Positions 1 to 7,445 of a stretch of 12,599 bases of DNA are shown piece after piece. The stretch is from Candidatus Zixiibacteriota bacterium. Its GTDB lineage: Bacteria; Zixibacteria; MSB-5A5; GN15; FEB-12. The stretch lies in contig JAGLXI010000022.1 in the NCBI GenBank assembly GCA_023132995.1, forward strand, positions 1 through 12,599. The letters are read 5' to 3'. Numbering within the stretch: the first letter of the stretch is position 1; each line of letters starts with the position of its first letter. Below the pieces are notes generated by a model, which searched no databases, had not been told where the DNA came from, and was given only the letters and a program-made list of their open reading frames with translations. Position numbers and translations under genes: made by a program.

Positions 1-1635
1 AGTTGCCCTGGCTTAGTTGTTACTCACTACTACGAGCGCGCCGTGGTTGTCACCGCGGCTCCAATAGCCACCGCTGTCGGCGAAGCCGTTTTTAGAGAGG
101 GCGGCAATGCCTTCGACGCCGCTGTGGCAGTTGGATTCGCTCTGGCCGTGGTCCATCCCGAAGCCGGGAACATAGGTGGCGGAGGCTTCGCCCTTGTTCG
201 CCACGGCTCCAGCGGCGCCATTTCCGCGCTGGATTTCCGAGAGACCGCTCCTGAAGCAGCGTTTGAGAAGATGTATTTGGAAGCGAATGGTGAAGTCGTT
301 GCCGGTCTTTCTACCCACGGCGCACTCGCGGCGGCAGTGCCGGGCACTGTGGCCGGACTGTACGAGCTATGGAGCAAATATGGCTCGCTCCCTTGGGAAA
401 GGCTGGTCCAAAGGGCGGTGGATCTGGCCGAGATCGGCTTTGTTGTTGATCCGTACATAGCTGCGTCGCTGGAGGAGAATCGCGAGAAGCTGCTTAGCTT
501 CCCGGAAACCGCCAGTGTTTTCTTCCCCGGGGGCAGAAGCCCGAGGCCCGGGGAGAGATTGCAGCAGCAGGACCTTGCCCGAACGCTCAAGACGATCGCC
601 GCCCAGGGTCAGGACGGATTCTACAAGGGAGAGGTGGCTGAGAAAATCGAGGCCTGCATGCAGCGGCATGGCGGCCTGATCAGCAGGGCCGACCTTGCCG
701 GCTACCGGCCCGTGTGGCGAGAGCCGATTCACATCAGCTTTGACTCGCTTGACATTTACTCGATGCCGCCGCCGAGTTCGGGGGGCATCTGTGTCGGACA
801 GATATTGAAGCTGCTCGAACCGTACGAGTTTTCCCGGTACACACCGGAGTCGGTCGATTACCTTCATCTCTTTTGTGAAGCGGCGCGGCTGGCTTTCGCT
901 GACCGCTTCGAGCATTTAGGTGATCCGGATTTCTTTCCCGTCAGCGCGTCGCTTCTTGACGAAGAATACCTGGCCCAGCGCCGGGAACTCATTCGGCCCA
1001 AACAGGCTTCACCTTCCGAGAAAACTCGTCCCGGTCACCCTCCAGCAGGGGAATCGCACCAGACAACGCATTTCAGCCTCTGTGACGGCGACGGAAACAT
1101 GGTGGCCGTTACGTACACGCTGAATACCGCCTATGGATGTAAGCTGTTGGTGGGCGGGGCGGGGTTTCTGCTGAATAACGAGATGGATGACTTCTCGATC
1201 AAACCGGGCTTTCCCAATGTCTACGGCCTGGTCGGCGGGGAGGCGAACAAGATCGAGCCGAGAAAGAGGATGCTGTCATCCATGTCCCCCACCCTGGTTC
1301 TCAAGGATGAGAAACCGTTCATGGTTCTCGGCTCACCGGGTGGTTCCAAGATAATCACCGTGGTGGCACAGGCTATTCTTAACTGTACTCGCTTCGGTCT
1401 CAGTCTACCGGAAACTGTCGCCCAGCCTCGGTTTCATCATCAGTGGTTACCCGATGTAGTCTACCTGGAGCAGGACGCCTTCGACATCAACGTCATCCAG
1501 GGTTTGCTCGGCCGCGGCTATGATATCAGGGAAAGGAAACCGTACGGCGATCTGCAGGCGATTTTCATTGATGACGACGGTCTGATGACCGGCGCCTCTG
1601 ATCCACGCGGTAGAGGGTCGGTGGCCGGGTTCTAA
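1..1635 (+). CDS. ggt: Gamma-glutamyltranspeptidase, 5' end outside window
   Basis: This enzyme cleaves the gamma-glutamyl bond of glutathione and related compounds and passes the glutamyl group to water or an amino acid. It normally acts in the periplasm as a self-cleaved two-subunit enzyme. The frame is open to the left edge, and a GTG at 43 would omit family sequence already visible before it, so the true start and any signal peptide lie outside. The large subunit carries FRETAP with the substrate-binding arginine. The small subunit should begin at the TTHFS threonine (codon 1063-1065), the autocleavage and catalytic nucleophile. Downstream are MDDFS, a lid-loop segment KPGFPNVYGLVGG, LSSMSP (serine codons 1276-1281) and GSPGGS. 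All match the E. coli-type enzyme, and the position of the threonine implies that only about 35 residues are missing. The C-terminus is complete at TAA. It converges on the next gene across a repeat-rich gap and has no evident link to the downstream wall genes. Confidence 0.95.
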   Translation, partial: SCPGLVVTHYYERAVVVTAAPIATAVGEAVFREGGNAFDAAVAVGFALAVVHPEAGNIGGGGFALVRHGSSGAISALDFRETAPEAAFEKMYLEANGEVVAGLSTHGALAAAVPGTVAGLYELWSKYGSLPWERLVQRAVDLAEIGFVVDPYIAASLEENREKLLSFPETASVFFPGGRSPRPGERLQQQDLARTLKTIAAQGQDGFYKGEVAEKIEACMQRHGGLISRADLAGYRPVWREPIHISFDSLDIYSMPPPSSGGICVGQILKLLEPYEFSRYTPESVDYLHLFCEAARLAFADRFEHLGDPDFFPVSASLLDEEYLAQRRELIRPKQASPSEKTRPGHPPAGESHQTTHFSLCDGDGNMVAVTYTLNTAYGCKLLVGGAGFLLNNEMDDFSIKPGFPNVYGLVGGEANKIEPRKRMLSSMSPTLVLKDEKPFMVLGSPGGSKIITVVAQAILNCTRFGLSLPETVAQPRFHHQWLPDVVYLEQDAFDINVIQGLLGRGYDIRERKPYGDLQAIFIDDDGLMTGASDPRGRGSVAGF

Positions 1636-1652
1636 ATTGGGGGCTTGATCCG

Positions 1653-1669
1653 GAATCCACCTTGGATTC
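1653..1669. repeat. 7-bp inverted repeat after ggt
   Basis: The arms gaatcca (1653-1659) and tggattc (1663-1669) are perfect complements around a 3-nt loop, 17 nt after the ggt stop codon. The position suits a transcription end, but no T-run follows, so a terminator role is uncertain. Confidence 0.5.
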
Positions 1670-1678
1670 GAAGACTGG

Positions 1679-1698
1679 ATACTGACGTTCGCCAGTAT
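1679..1698. repeat. 6-bp inverted repeat
   Basis: The arms atactg (1679-1684) and cagtat (1693-1698) pair perfectly around an 8-nt loop. An overlapping alternative pairs actgg (1674-1678) with ccagt (1692-1696). It is short and could be chance on its own, but it sits in a chain of hairpins. Confidence 0.35.
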
Positions 1699-1728
1699 AA
1701 CGGATGAGGCAGTTGTAGATCAGACCCC

Positions 1729-1794
1729 CTGTGGGCCTGACATCGGCTGCTACTACAACCATAGTAGGGGCAGACCTCGGTCTGCCGCCCACAG
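1729..1794. repeat. Nested inverted-repeat element, three-way-junction fold
   Basis: An outer 8-bp stem, ctgtgggc (1729-1736) with gcccacag (1787-1794), encloses two further perfect hairpins. The first is ctacta/tagtag (1750-1755 and 1762-1767, loop 6). The second is ggcagacc/ggtctgcc (1769-1776 and 1779-1786, loop 2), whose right arm abuts the outer stem's right arm so the two could stack. Unpaired bases lie mainly at 1737-1749. As DNA this could extrude a cruciform, and as RNA it would form a three-way junction. The nesting suggests a dispersed structured repeat. No protein of origin is visible. Confidence 0.6.
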
Positions 1795-1902
1795 AATAAC
1801 ACACCCTCTCTTTCATGCTCGCAAAAGTAACCAGTAAGGCGTTGATACCAGTGGATTCCCGCGTGCGCTCACAGATGATAGAGGAACGGATTTGTCATAG
1901 GT

Positions 1903-1926
1903 GTGTCGGGTGTCCCTGCCCGACAC
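1903..1926. repeat. 8-bp GC-rich inverted repeat
   Basis: The arms gtgtcggg (1903-1910) and cccgacac (1919-1926) are perfect complements around an 8-nt loop. This is a stable GC-rich hairpin with no T-run after it. Its right arm overlaps the next hairpin, so both cannot form fully at once. Confidence 0.5.
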
Positions 1927-1939
1927 CTGACGACAGGTG
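1924..1939. repeat. 6-bp inverted repeat overlapping previous one
   Basis: The arms cacctg (1924-1929) and caggtg (1934-1939) pair around the 4-nt loop acga. The left arm shares three bases with the right arm of the 1903-1926 hairpin. It is about 80 bp beyond the end of the minus-strand gene, so it may help end that transcript, but no T-run is present. Confidence 0.4.
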
Positions 1940-2017
1940 ATGAGGGAGCCGCCAGGCTGACCTATGTCATGGTACGCACAGAGACGCCCGACGGCACAAC
2001 ACCACTTGTAATCCTGT

Positions 2018-3307
2018 TCAGGTGTTCGCTTGAGCGTCAGTTTTCGGCAGGGTTTCGGCAGGCCGGTGGCAGTTCTTGATACCCAGCACAATGGCGCCGG
2101 CGCCGATGATGCCGGCCAGGATGTACAGGACAAACCCTACGTACGGGATGGCAAACAGGAGAGTAAGCAACACCAGTCCGAGGAACAACTGCCCTTTGCC
2201 GAGAGCAACCGGCTCAGGCCGGAAAAGCCGCACCAGATGGAACCCCACCAGCAGCGCCAGAATTATCTTGCCGGAATAGAAGAGAACGCCTCCGGATACT
2301 CCGGCGAAACTGGTGACGGGCAACGTCAAGGTCGAGAAAATCACCATCATGGCCCCAAGGAGCGCCAGCTTCCCGGTTACCAGTGACCAGCCCGCTACCA
2401 GCAGAATGAGCGAAACTACCAGCATAATAAGGCTCAGCAGGCAGACAAACAGGGCAAGAAAACCAGTCGCGACCGAAAGCGAAAAACGGTGGCGGATCTG
2501 GTCGAAGGTCGACTCGGCGTACCTGCGGAACAGACCGATGAAGATTATTCCGAACAGGAACGCGGCCAGAAGCTTGGATGCGCCCAGAACCCAACTGATC
2601 GTTATCTCCTCATCCTCCTCGTCGCCTTCCCCTTCCATTTCCGGTAACTGCCAGTCTACCTCTCCTAAGATAGTCACACCTTCGGGATTGTATATCTCGG
2701 CCTCGTTATCGGAGGTATAGGTGAAGTCGCCCTTAATCACGGCAGGAGGGTGGATCACGATTTCCTTAGCCTTAAGCCTGACATTTCCATCGATTTGCCC
2801 CCTGATCTCGATTCGGGAGGCTTCCACGACGAGATCGCCCATGATCGTACCGTCGACAGTTACGCGGTCGCCATAGATCCTGGCCTCTCGTCTGATCGTG
2901 GCGCGGCTGCCTATCCTGGTCTCATTGCCGCAAACCAGCAGCGAGCGGCCGACATGACCTTCGATAACGCTCCGGGCTGCGAAGGACCTCACGGAACCGC
3001 CGGTCTTGCCCTTCTGGTGGTACTCATAGGCGAAGACATTTTCGGACCCAGTCACCTCGCCGGTGGTGCTCACGTTGAATCCACCGACCATGAGGTCGCC
3101 GTCGACAAAGCCTTCCACTGTGACCGTGTTGGCAAAGGCATAGAAATCGTCGTCGATACGATGCAGATTTGATATCTGGACATGATCGCCGTGGCCCCAG
3201 GCGGCGGCCATGGCATGGGCGGTAAGCAGCATGCTTGCCAATACTGCAAAAGCTGCATAGGCAGTACGCCGCAGGGTTGTGGCTATGTCTGTAGTCTGCG
3301 TCTTCAT
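2018..3307 (-). CDS. Bactofilin-like repeat domain with polytopic membrane domain
   Basis: The 429-residue product starts at an ATG (3307). A TTG 15 codons upstream overlaps a candidate -10 box and is disfavoured. Residues 1-34 look like a signal peptide: charged start with an arginine pair at 13-14, hydrophobic core about 17-31, and an AMA-A cleavage site. Residues about 60-195 contain repeated short beta-type units such as VEGFVDGDLMVGG, IEGHVGRSLLVCG, VDGTIMGDLVVEA and IRGQIDGNVRLKA. These resemble polymer-forming bactofilin/CcmA-like beta-helix proteins. An acidic stretch (223-234) leads into about six or seven membrane segments between 238 and 410, with a short polar tail. Bactofilins are normally cytoplasmic, so a signal peptide would place the repeat domain outside the membrane, which is unusual. 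It is divergently transcribed from the diguanylate cyclase gene. A role in envelope organisation or shape is inferred only. No gene symbol can be assigned. Confidence 0.8.
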   Translation of the reverse strand: MKTQTTDIATTLRRTAYAAFAVLASMLLTAHAMAAAWGHGDHVQISNLHRIDDDFYAFANTVTVEGFVDGDLMVGGFNVSTTGEVTGSENVFAYEYHQKGKTGGSVRSFAARSVIEGHVGRSLLVCGNETRIGSRATIRREARIYGDRVTVDGTIMGDLVVEASRIEIRGQIDGNVRLKAKEIVIHPPAVIKGDFTYTSDNEAEIYNPEGVTILGEVDWQLPEMEGEGDEEDEEITISWVLGASKLLAAFLFGIIFIGLFRRYAESTFDQIRHRFSLSVATGFLALFVCLLSLIMLVVSLILLVAGWSLVTGKLALLGAMMVIFSTLTLPVTSFAGVSGGVLFYSGKIILALLVGFHLVRLFRPEPVALGKGQLFLGLVLLTLLFAIPYVGFVLYILAGIIGAGAIVLGIKNCHRPAETLPKTDAQANT

Positions 3308-3350
3308 AGGTTTACTTATCTCTACGCCTGCCCGGAACCACGGTTGCGGC

Positions 3351-3356
3351 AATATA
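3351..3356 (-). promoter_or_regulatory. Candidate -10 box for bactofilin-like gene
   Basis: On the minus strand these bases read TATATT, about 43 nt upstream of the chosen ATG, which would leave a short leader. No convincing -35 hexamer lies at the right spacing, so support is weak. The rest of the 285-bp divergent gap (3308-3592) holds no ORF that looks real. Confidence 0.3.
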
Positions 3357-3574
3357 CGGAGGGGAAAATACCAAAAGCCACAAAAAACAACTCATCCTAT
3401 TCGATCCGGGTTGATTCCCGCGTTGCCTCATCCTGCTTCTGGCTCTCGCGGCGGGAGTGGTGACGTTGTCGGCCAAGAAAATACTCCTCCGCCGGTCGGC
3501 CACAGCCGCTTAGTCTTTCCGCAGAACTCGTTCCGTCCCAATAAACTAACCGGGGCAGCCGCCGATACTACGGA

Positions 3575-3580
3575 TATAAT
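3575..3580 (+). promoter_or_regulatory. Perfect TATAAT box just before diguanylate cyclase gene
   Basis: The hexamer TATAAT ends only 12 nt before the ATG at 3593. If it is used, transcription would begin around 3587 and leave a leader of about six bases. No good -35 (ggggca at the 17-bp position) and no clear Shine-Dalgarno sequence is present. Either the mRNA is nearly leaderless or this is a chance match. Confidence 0.4.
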
Positions 3581-3592
3581 GTAGTTCGGATT

Positions 3593-5158
3593 ATGCCCAT
3601 GAATCTGTTTTTAGACAGGCACAAGACCCTTCTGCCGCGCATCGACCTGATCTATCTGTTGACCCGTGTGATGACCTTGGTCGGCATTGTGTGGTTTACT
3701 ATGTCAGGCCGCTATCCGGCCTCACACGAGCCGCTTTTCTATGCCATAGTTGTAACGTTCTCGCTTCACCTGCTCGTGTTCTATGCCGCCATTAAGGGGA
3801 AGTTCGACCAGAAACTGGCTTACCTGTCATCGATAATCTACGATCTGTTCCTGCTCCCGGCGCTCGTACTCAACACGGGAGGTCTCCATTCTCCGTTCTA
3901 CCTGTTGTTCTACCTGACGATTTCAGTTGCCGCCTATGTACTGACCTCCCGATTTGTGGCCTTAGTAACACTTGTGGCCACCGGGGGTTACCTGCTGGCA
4001 GTCAATCTCGATCTGAGCACTGGGCATTTTTTCGATGTCTCTATCAAGATTGGCTTTGTGCTGGCGTATTGCATGGCTATTACATATGCCTCGGACTACC
4101 TGCGCCGCTCGGAGAAACGCCTGCTCAAGCTGTTCAACACGCTGAACCTGCGGACGTCGGAACTTGAGAAATCCCAGGCCCAGTTGGAGATGATCTACGA
4201 GAACACGCGGGCTCTGGCCTCGATTCTGGATACCGACGGCGTCGTCAGGGAAGTCGTCAACATCATGGGCGATGTTCTGCAGCACAAATGCTTCGCGCTC
4301 ATATTTCGGGACCGCTGGGGCAACTTCTACTATCGCGCCCGCTTCGAAAACGGTCGGCGTAATTTCCATCTGAAGGCGATAGACATTGACGGCATGGAAC
4401 TGGTTCGCAAGGTATGTGATGCCGGCGAGGCGGTAAGAGTCAAGGACATTGTCGGCCGCGATGACTACCTTCCCCTCGGCGACGACGCCCGCTCGGCGGT
4501 GCTCCTCCCCCTGATCTCGCATGGCATTATCAGGGGTGTCCTGACGGCCGAATCGACCAGGACCGATCACTTCCAGGAAAAGGACGTTCGCATGCTCTCG
4601 ATCGTGGCCCGGTCGGCCGCCCTGGCACTCGAGAACGCCGAGCTGCACAAGAGAACCGAGGAACTCACGGTTATCGATGAGTTGACGGAGACGTACAACT
4701 ACCGGTATTTTGTCGAGAAGCTGGAGGAGGAGAAGCGGCGGGCCATCCGTTATGACCTGCCCCTGTCGCTGATCATGGTGGACATAGACTGGTTCAAAAA
4801 GCTCAACGATACCTACGGCCACGAGGTCGGCAACGTCGTTTTGCGGAGCCTGTCGGCTATTATCAAGAAGTGTATCCGCGACGTGGACATTTTTACTCGC
4901 TACGGAGGTGAGGAATTCGCCATCATTCTTCCCCAGACGCCTCAGGTGGAGGCGTCGCGAATAGGGGAACGTATCCGCGCCCAGATCGAGGCGACCAGGA
5001 TCGATGCCGGCAAAGCCGGTAAGGTCAAGGTGACCGTCTCAGTAGGCGTGAGCGCCTTCCCGGAGAATGGGAAGTCACATGAGGAGTTGGTTTCGGTGAC
5101 AGACCAGGCGCTCTACCGCGCCAAGGGTAAGGGACGAAATGTTGTTTGTATCATTTAG
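3593..5158 (+). CDS. Membrane-bound GAF-GGDEF diguanylate cyclase
   Basis: The enzyme joins two GTP molecules into the second messenger c-di-GMP. The 521-residue protein has six predicted membrane helices (about 17-38, 47-67, 76-95, 100-118, 120-138, 150-168). A charged helical linker (about 170-205), a GAF-type sensor domain (about 205-350) and a C-terminal GGDEF domain follow. The catalytic signature is intact as YGGEEF (residues 437-442). The inhibitory RxxD site, RDVD (429-432), sits exactly five residues before it, so product feedback inhibition is expected. No EAL or HD-GYP domain is present, so it should only synthesise c-di-GMP. The ATG at 3593 is followed by another at 3599; either could be the start, and neither has a strong ribosome-binding site. 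It is the first gene of a same-strand run, 40 nt before nagZ, with which it may be co-transcribed. The GAF ligand cannot be predicted. Confidence 0.93.
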   Translation: MPMNLFLDRHKTLLPRIDLIYLLTRVMTLVGIVWFTMSGRYPASHEPLFYAIVVTFSLHLLVFYAAIKGKFDQKLAYLSSIIYDLFLLPALVLNTGGLHSPFYLLFYLTISVAAYVLTSRFVALVTLVATGGYLLAVNLDLSTGHFFDVSIKIGFVLAYCMAITYASDYLRRSEKRLLKLFNTLNLRTSELEKSQAQLEMIYENTRALASILDTDGVVREVVNIMGDVLQHKCFALIFRDRWGNFYYRARFENGRRNFHLKAIDIDGMELVRKVCDAGEAVRVKDIVGRDDYLPLGDDARSAVLLPLISHGIIRGVLTAESTRTDHFQEKDVRMLSIVARSAALALENAELHKRTEELTVIDELTETYNYRYFVEKLEEEKRRAIRYDLPLSLIMVDIDWFKKLNDTYGHEVGNVVLRSLSAIIKKCIRDVDIFTRYGGEEFAIILPQTPQVEASRIGERIRAQIEATRIDAGKAGKVKVTVSVGVSAFPENGKSHEELVSVTDQALYRAKGKGRNVVCII

Positions 5159-5198
5159 ACCGGATGTGTAAACCAATAACGGGGAGTGTTTGCAGGAG

Positions 5199-6203
5199 AT
5201 GACAAGAAACACGACAAAGCAGATCGGGCAGTTGTTCATGGTTGGTTTCCCGGGGACGGATCCCCCGGCGGCCTTTCTGAACTTCATCGGCGAAGAACAG
5301 ATTGGTGGCGTGATTCTATTTGGGGAGGCCTGCGCCACGCACCAGACCGCCCGAAGGAACATCGAGCGCATTCGCGGCCAGTACGCGGGCGGCACGGCGC
5401 CGTTCATTGCAATCGATCAAGAGGGCGGGCGAATTTGCCGGTTGAAAGGCATTCCCGTTGAGTATCGAGCCGCAGCTTACTACTGCCAGAAGAGCGACAT
5501 CGAGCACTTCGCGGAGGACTACCGGCGGGCGGCGGTCTTCATGGAATCGGTCGGAATAAACCTGAACCTGGCCCCGGTGGCCGATATCTTCATGAACCCG
5601 GATAACAGTTGTCTGCGGGATCGATGTTTCGGTGAGACGGCCGAAGATGTCGCGCGTTATGTGGAAAGGTCGGTCGTGATCTCCCGGGAGGCGGGGATAC
5701 TCTCCTGCCTAAAACATTTCCCGGGACTTGGACCGGCCACCCTAGATCCCCACGAGCAGACGGCGGCGATTCCCTTTGACGAGGTTGTGTGGCGGCAGCG
5801 GGGTTTGATTCCGTTCACGCGAGGTGTCGAACACGGCGCCGACATGATTATGACCACCCACGTGCGCCTGGACGGTTTCAGCGATGAAATAGCTACCGGT
5901 TCGAAGAAGGTCATATCAACCCTGCTGCGGAGAGTCGTACCCTTTGACGGCCCGGCCGTGACGGACGATCTGACGATGAAGGGCGCTGCTCCCCTGGGCA
6001 GCATTGGCGAGCGGGCGGTGGCGGCCTTTAAGGCCGGCCATGATATTCTGCTGTTCGGCCAGGACTTTGAAGCTGCTATGCGGGCCTATGATTACTTCCA
6101 CGAGTCGGTGGGTCGCGGGGAAATCGATCTACAGCAGGTACAGGCTTCGTTGAGTCGGGTGTCGGGCATAAAGTTCAAGCTGGACAGTACCGTCATGAGG
6201 TGA
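5199..6203 (+). CDS. nagZ: Beta-N-acetylhexosaminidase, GH3 NagZ type
   Basis: NagZ removes the terminal GlcNAc from GlcNAc-anhydroMurNAc fragments during cell-wall recycling in the cytoplasm. The 334-residue product matches the family's usual length and has no signal peptide, which suits a cytoplasmic role. Visible family motifs are IGQLFMVGF near the start, IDQEGGR, the substrate-binding KHFPG (172-176), LDPH with the Asp183/His185 pair used as acid/base in NagZ enzymes, and VTDDLTM. The DD pair at 256-257 in the last motif includes the nucleophile. The start is uncertain. GGGGAG (5181-5186) lies 12 nt before the ATG at 5199 but only 3 nt before an in-frame TTG at 5190 that would add three residues. 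ATG is preferred by codon alone. The next gene, an anhydro-MurNAc kinase, begins 12 nt after the stop and supports the recycling assignment. Confidence 0.93.
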   Translation: MTRNTTKQIGQLFMVGFPGTDPPAAFLNFIGEEQIGGVILFGEACATHQTARRNIERIRGQYAGGTAPFIAIDQEGGRICRLKGIPVEYRAAAYYCQKSDIEHFAEDYRRAAVFMESVGINLNLAPVADIFMNPDNSCLRDRCFGETAEDVARYVERSVVISREAGILSCLKHFPGLGPATLDPHEQTAAIPFDEVVWRQRGLIPFTRGVEHGADMIMTTHVRLDGFSDEIATGSKKVISTLLRRVVPFDGPAVTDDLTMKGAAPLGSIGERAVAAFKAGHDILLFGQDFEAAMRAYDYFHESVGRGEIDLQQVQASLSRVSGIKFKLDSTVMR

Positions 6204-6215
6204 TTATTTCGGACG

Positions 6216-7445
6216 ATGTCTCTTGAACGGATTGCCCGCAAGAGGGCGCTGAATGTCCTTGGTCTCAATTCCGGCACATCCGCCGATGCGCTGGATATGG
6301 CGGCGGTGCGTATCACGCGTTCGAGGGGCATCGTGAGGGTAACCAAGTTAGCCGTGGCCGGTAAGCGGATCGGGCAGCAGATGCAGGAACTCGTCTTTCA
6401 GGTGGCCGATTCCAAAGCCACAACCACCGACCAGATCATTCTCCTGGACAATCTCCTGGGTAAGTTCATCGGCCGCGCAGCGGCGGCGTTCATCCGGAAA
6501 CTCGCGCGCGACGGCATCGCCATAGACATGACAGCGTCACATGGTCAGACCGTACGGCATCTTCCAAAGAAAACCAGGTTCGGCGGCCAGTGGGTTAACG
6601 GCAGTCTGCAACTGGGTTCCATTGATATGATCGCCGCTCAGACCGGCAAGATAACCGTAGGGGACTTCCGGCAGGCCGATATAGCCCTCGGCAATGAAGG
6701 GGCGCCGATAACGACGGGGGCCATGCGTCGCATGTTCAGTAGCGGTGGCGAGTCCAGGCTGATTGTCAACATCGGCGGTATATCCAACTACTTCTATTTC
6801 CCGAAACCGAAGTCCGGCCTGCCCACCTCTGCTGCCGATTGCGGTCCCGGCAACAGCCTCAGTGATATTCTCTCGATGCGGCTATTTGGAGAGCGATGTG
6901 ACCGGAGCGGCCGCCGGGCTGCCTCGGGAACGCTATCCAATCGGCTTCTATCCCTTCTCTTGGGCGATCCTTTCTTCACGGGCAAGGCCTTATCGACCGG
7001 GCGGGAGACGTTTGGCTGCGAGATGGCGGAAAGGATCATCGAGTTCGGACGCCGTTTCAAACTGAGAAAGGAAGACCTTCTGAGAACCACCGTGGAGTTA
7101 ACCACGAATGCTATTGCCATCAAGATTTGGCCGTTTGTGCGCCGCGACACGGGCCTCACCAGATTATATCTGACTGGGGGTGGGCGGCGCAACAGGTTCT
7201 TGGTGAAGCGTCTCGGGCAGCACCTGCCTGATCTGGACATCCGTTCGATCGACGAATTCGGCCTGCATGCCGATTATGTGGAAGCTGCGGCTTACGCTGT
7301 GATGGGCGAGGCCTGCCTGCGTTCGGAGTCGCTGCCGGTCTCCTCGGGGATGTTCAGGGGAGAGCCGGCGCCCGTGTTGGGCAGAATAGCCCAGCCGCCG
7401 ATGGTCGGGCCGCAAATAAAGGTGAGTATGAGGGTAACAGATTGA
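6216..7445 (+). CDS. anmK: Anhydro-N-acetylmuramic acid kinase, divergent
   Basis: AnmK opens and phosphorylates 1,6-anhydro-MurNAc with ATP, giving MurNAc-6-phosphate for reuse. The 409-residue protein shows the family landmarks in order: GTSADALD (20-27), SHGQTVRH, DFRQAD (150-155), NIGGISN, the DCGPGN turn and the TGGGRRN nucleotide-binding motif (glycines 321-323). It is about 40 residues longer than E. coli AnmK, partly through a C-terminal tail that runs into the next gene. Two motifs deviate from the usual forms: the first is normally GTSxDGxD but has Ala25 for the glycine, and GNEGAP replaces the common GGQGAP. The key aspartates remain, so activity is expected. A GAGGTGA (6197-6203) spanning the nagZ stop lies 12 nt before the ATG and may be its ribosome-binding site. 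Its stop overlaps the TTG start of the SpoIID gene. Confidence 0.9.
   Translation: MSLERIARKRALNVLGLNSGTSADALDMAAVRITRSRGIVRVTKLAVAGKRIGQQMQELVFQVADSKATTTDQIILLDNLLGKFIGRAAAAFIRKLARDGIAIDMTASHGQTVRHLPKKTRFGGQWVNGSLQLGSIDMIAAQTGKITVGDFRQADIALGNEGAPITTGAMRRMFSSGGESRLIVNIGGISNYFYFPKPKSGLPTSAADCGPGNSLSDILSMRLFGERCDRSGRRAASGTLSNRLLSLLLGDPFFTGKALSTGRETFGCEMAERIIEFGRRFKLRKEDLLRTTVELTTNAIAIKIWPFVRRDTGLTRLYLTGGGRRNRFLVKRLGQHLPDLDIRSIDEFGLHADYVEAAAYAVMGEACLRSESLPVSSGMFRGEPAPVLGRIAQPPMVGPQIKVSMRVTD

Larger units (their letters stand above)
1636..2017. other. Repeat-rich gap between convergent genes
   Basis: This 382-bp stretch separates the stop codons of two convergent genes and holds no ORF that looks coding. 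It contains at least six short perfect inverted repeats (1653-1669, 1679-1698, 1729-1794 with two hairpins nested inside, 1903-1926, 1924-1939), listed separately. None is followed by a good T-run on either strand, so none is a textbook intrinsic terminator, although some could stop transcription from both sides. The look is that of a cluster of small dispersed repeats (REP- or MITE-like). No transposase or target-site duplication is recognisable. Confidence 0.7.

Noticed and set aside
43..45. GTG as the start of the gamma-glutamyltranspeptidase
   Set aside because: The frame stays open to the window edge with family-like sequence before it, and a start here would drop the signal peptide.
1854..3423. 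Shared 11-mer gattcccgcgt in both large intergenic gaps (1854-1864 and 3413-3423)
   Set aside because: An 11-base match is expected by chance many times in a window of this size, and the flanks do not match over any length.
3962..4822. 286-codon open frame on the minus strand inside the diguanylate cyclase gene
   Set aside because: It is a shadow of a well-supported gene with full GAF and GGDEF domains, and its translation shows no recognisable family.
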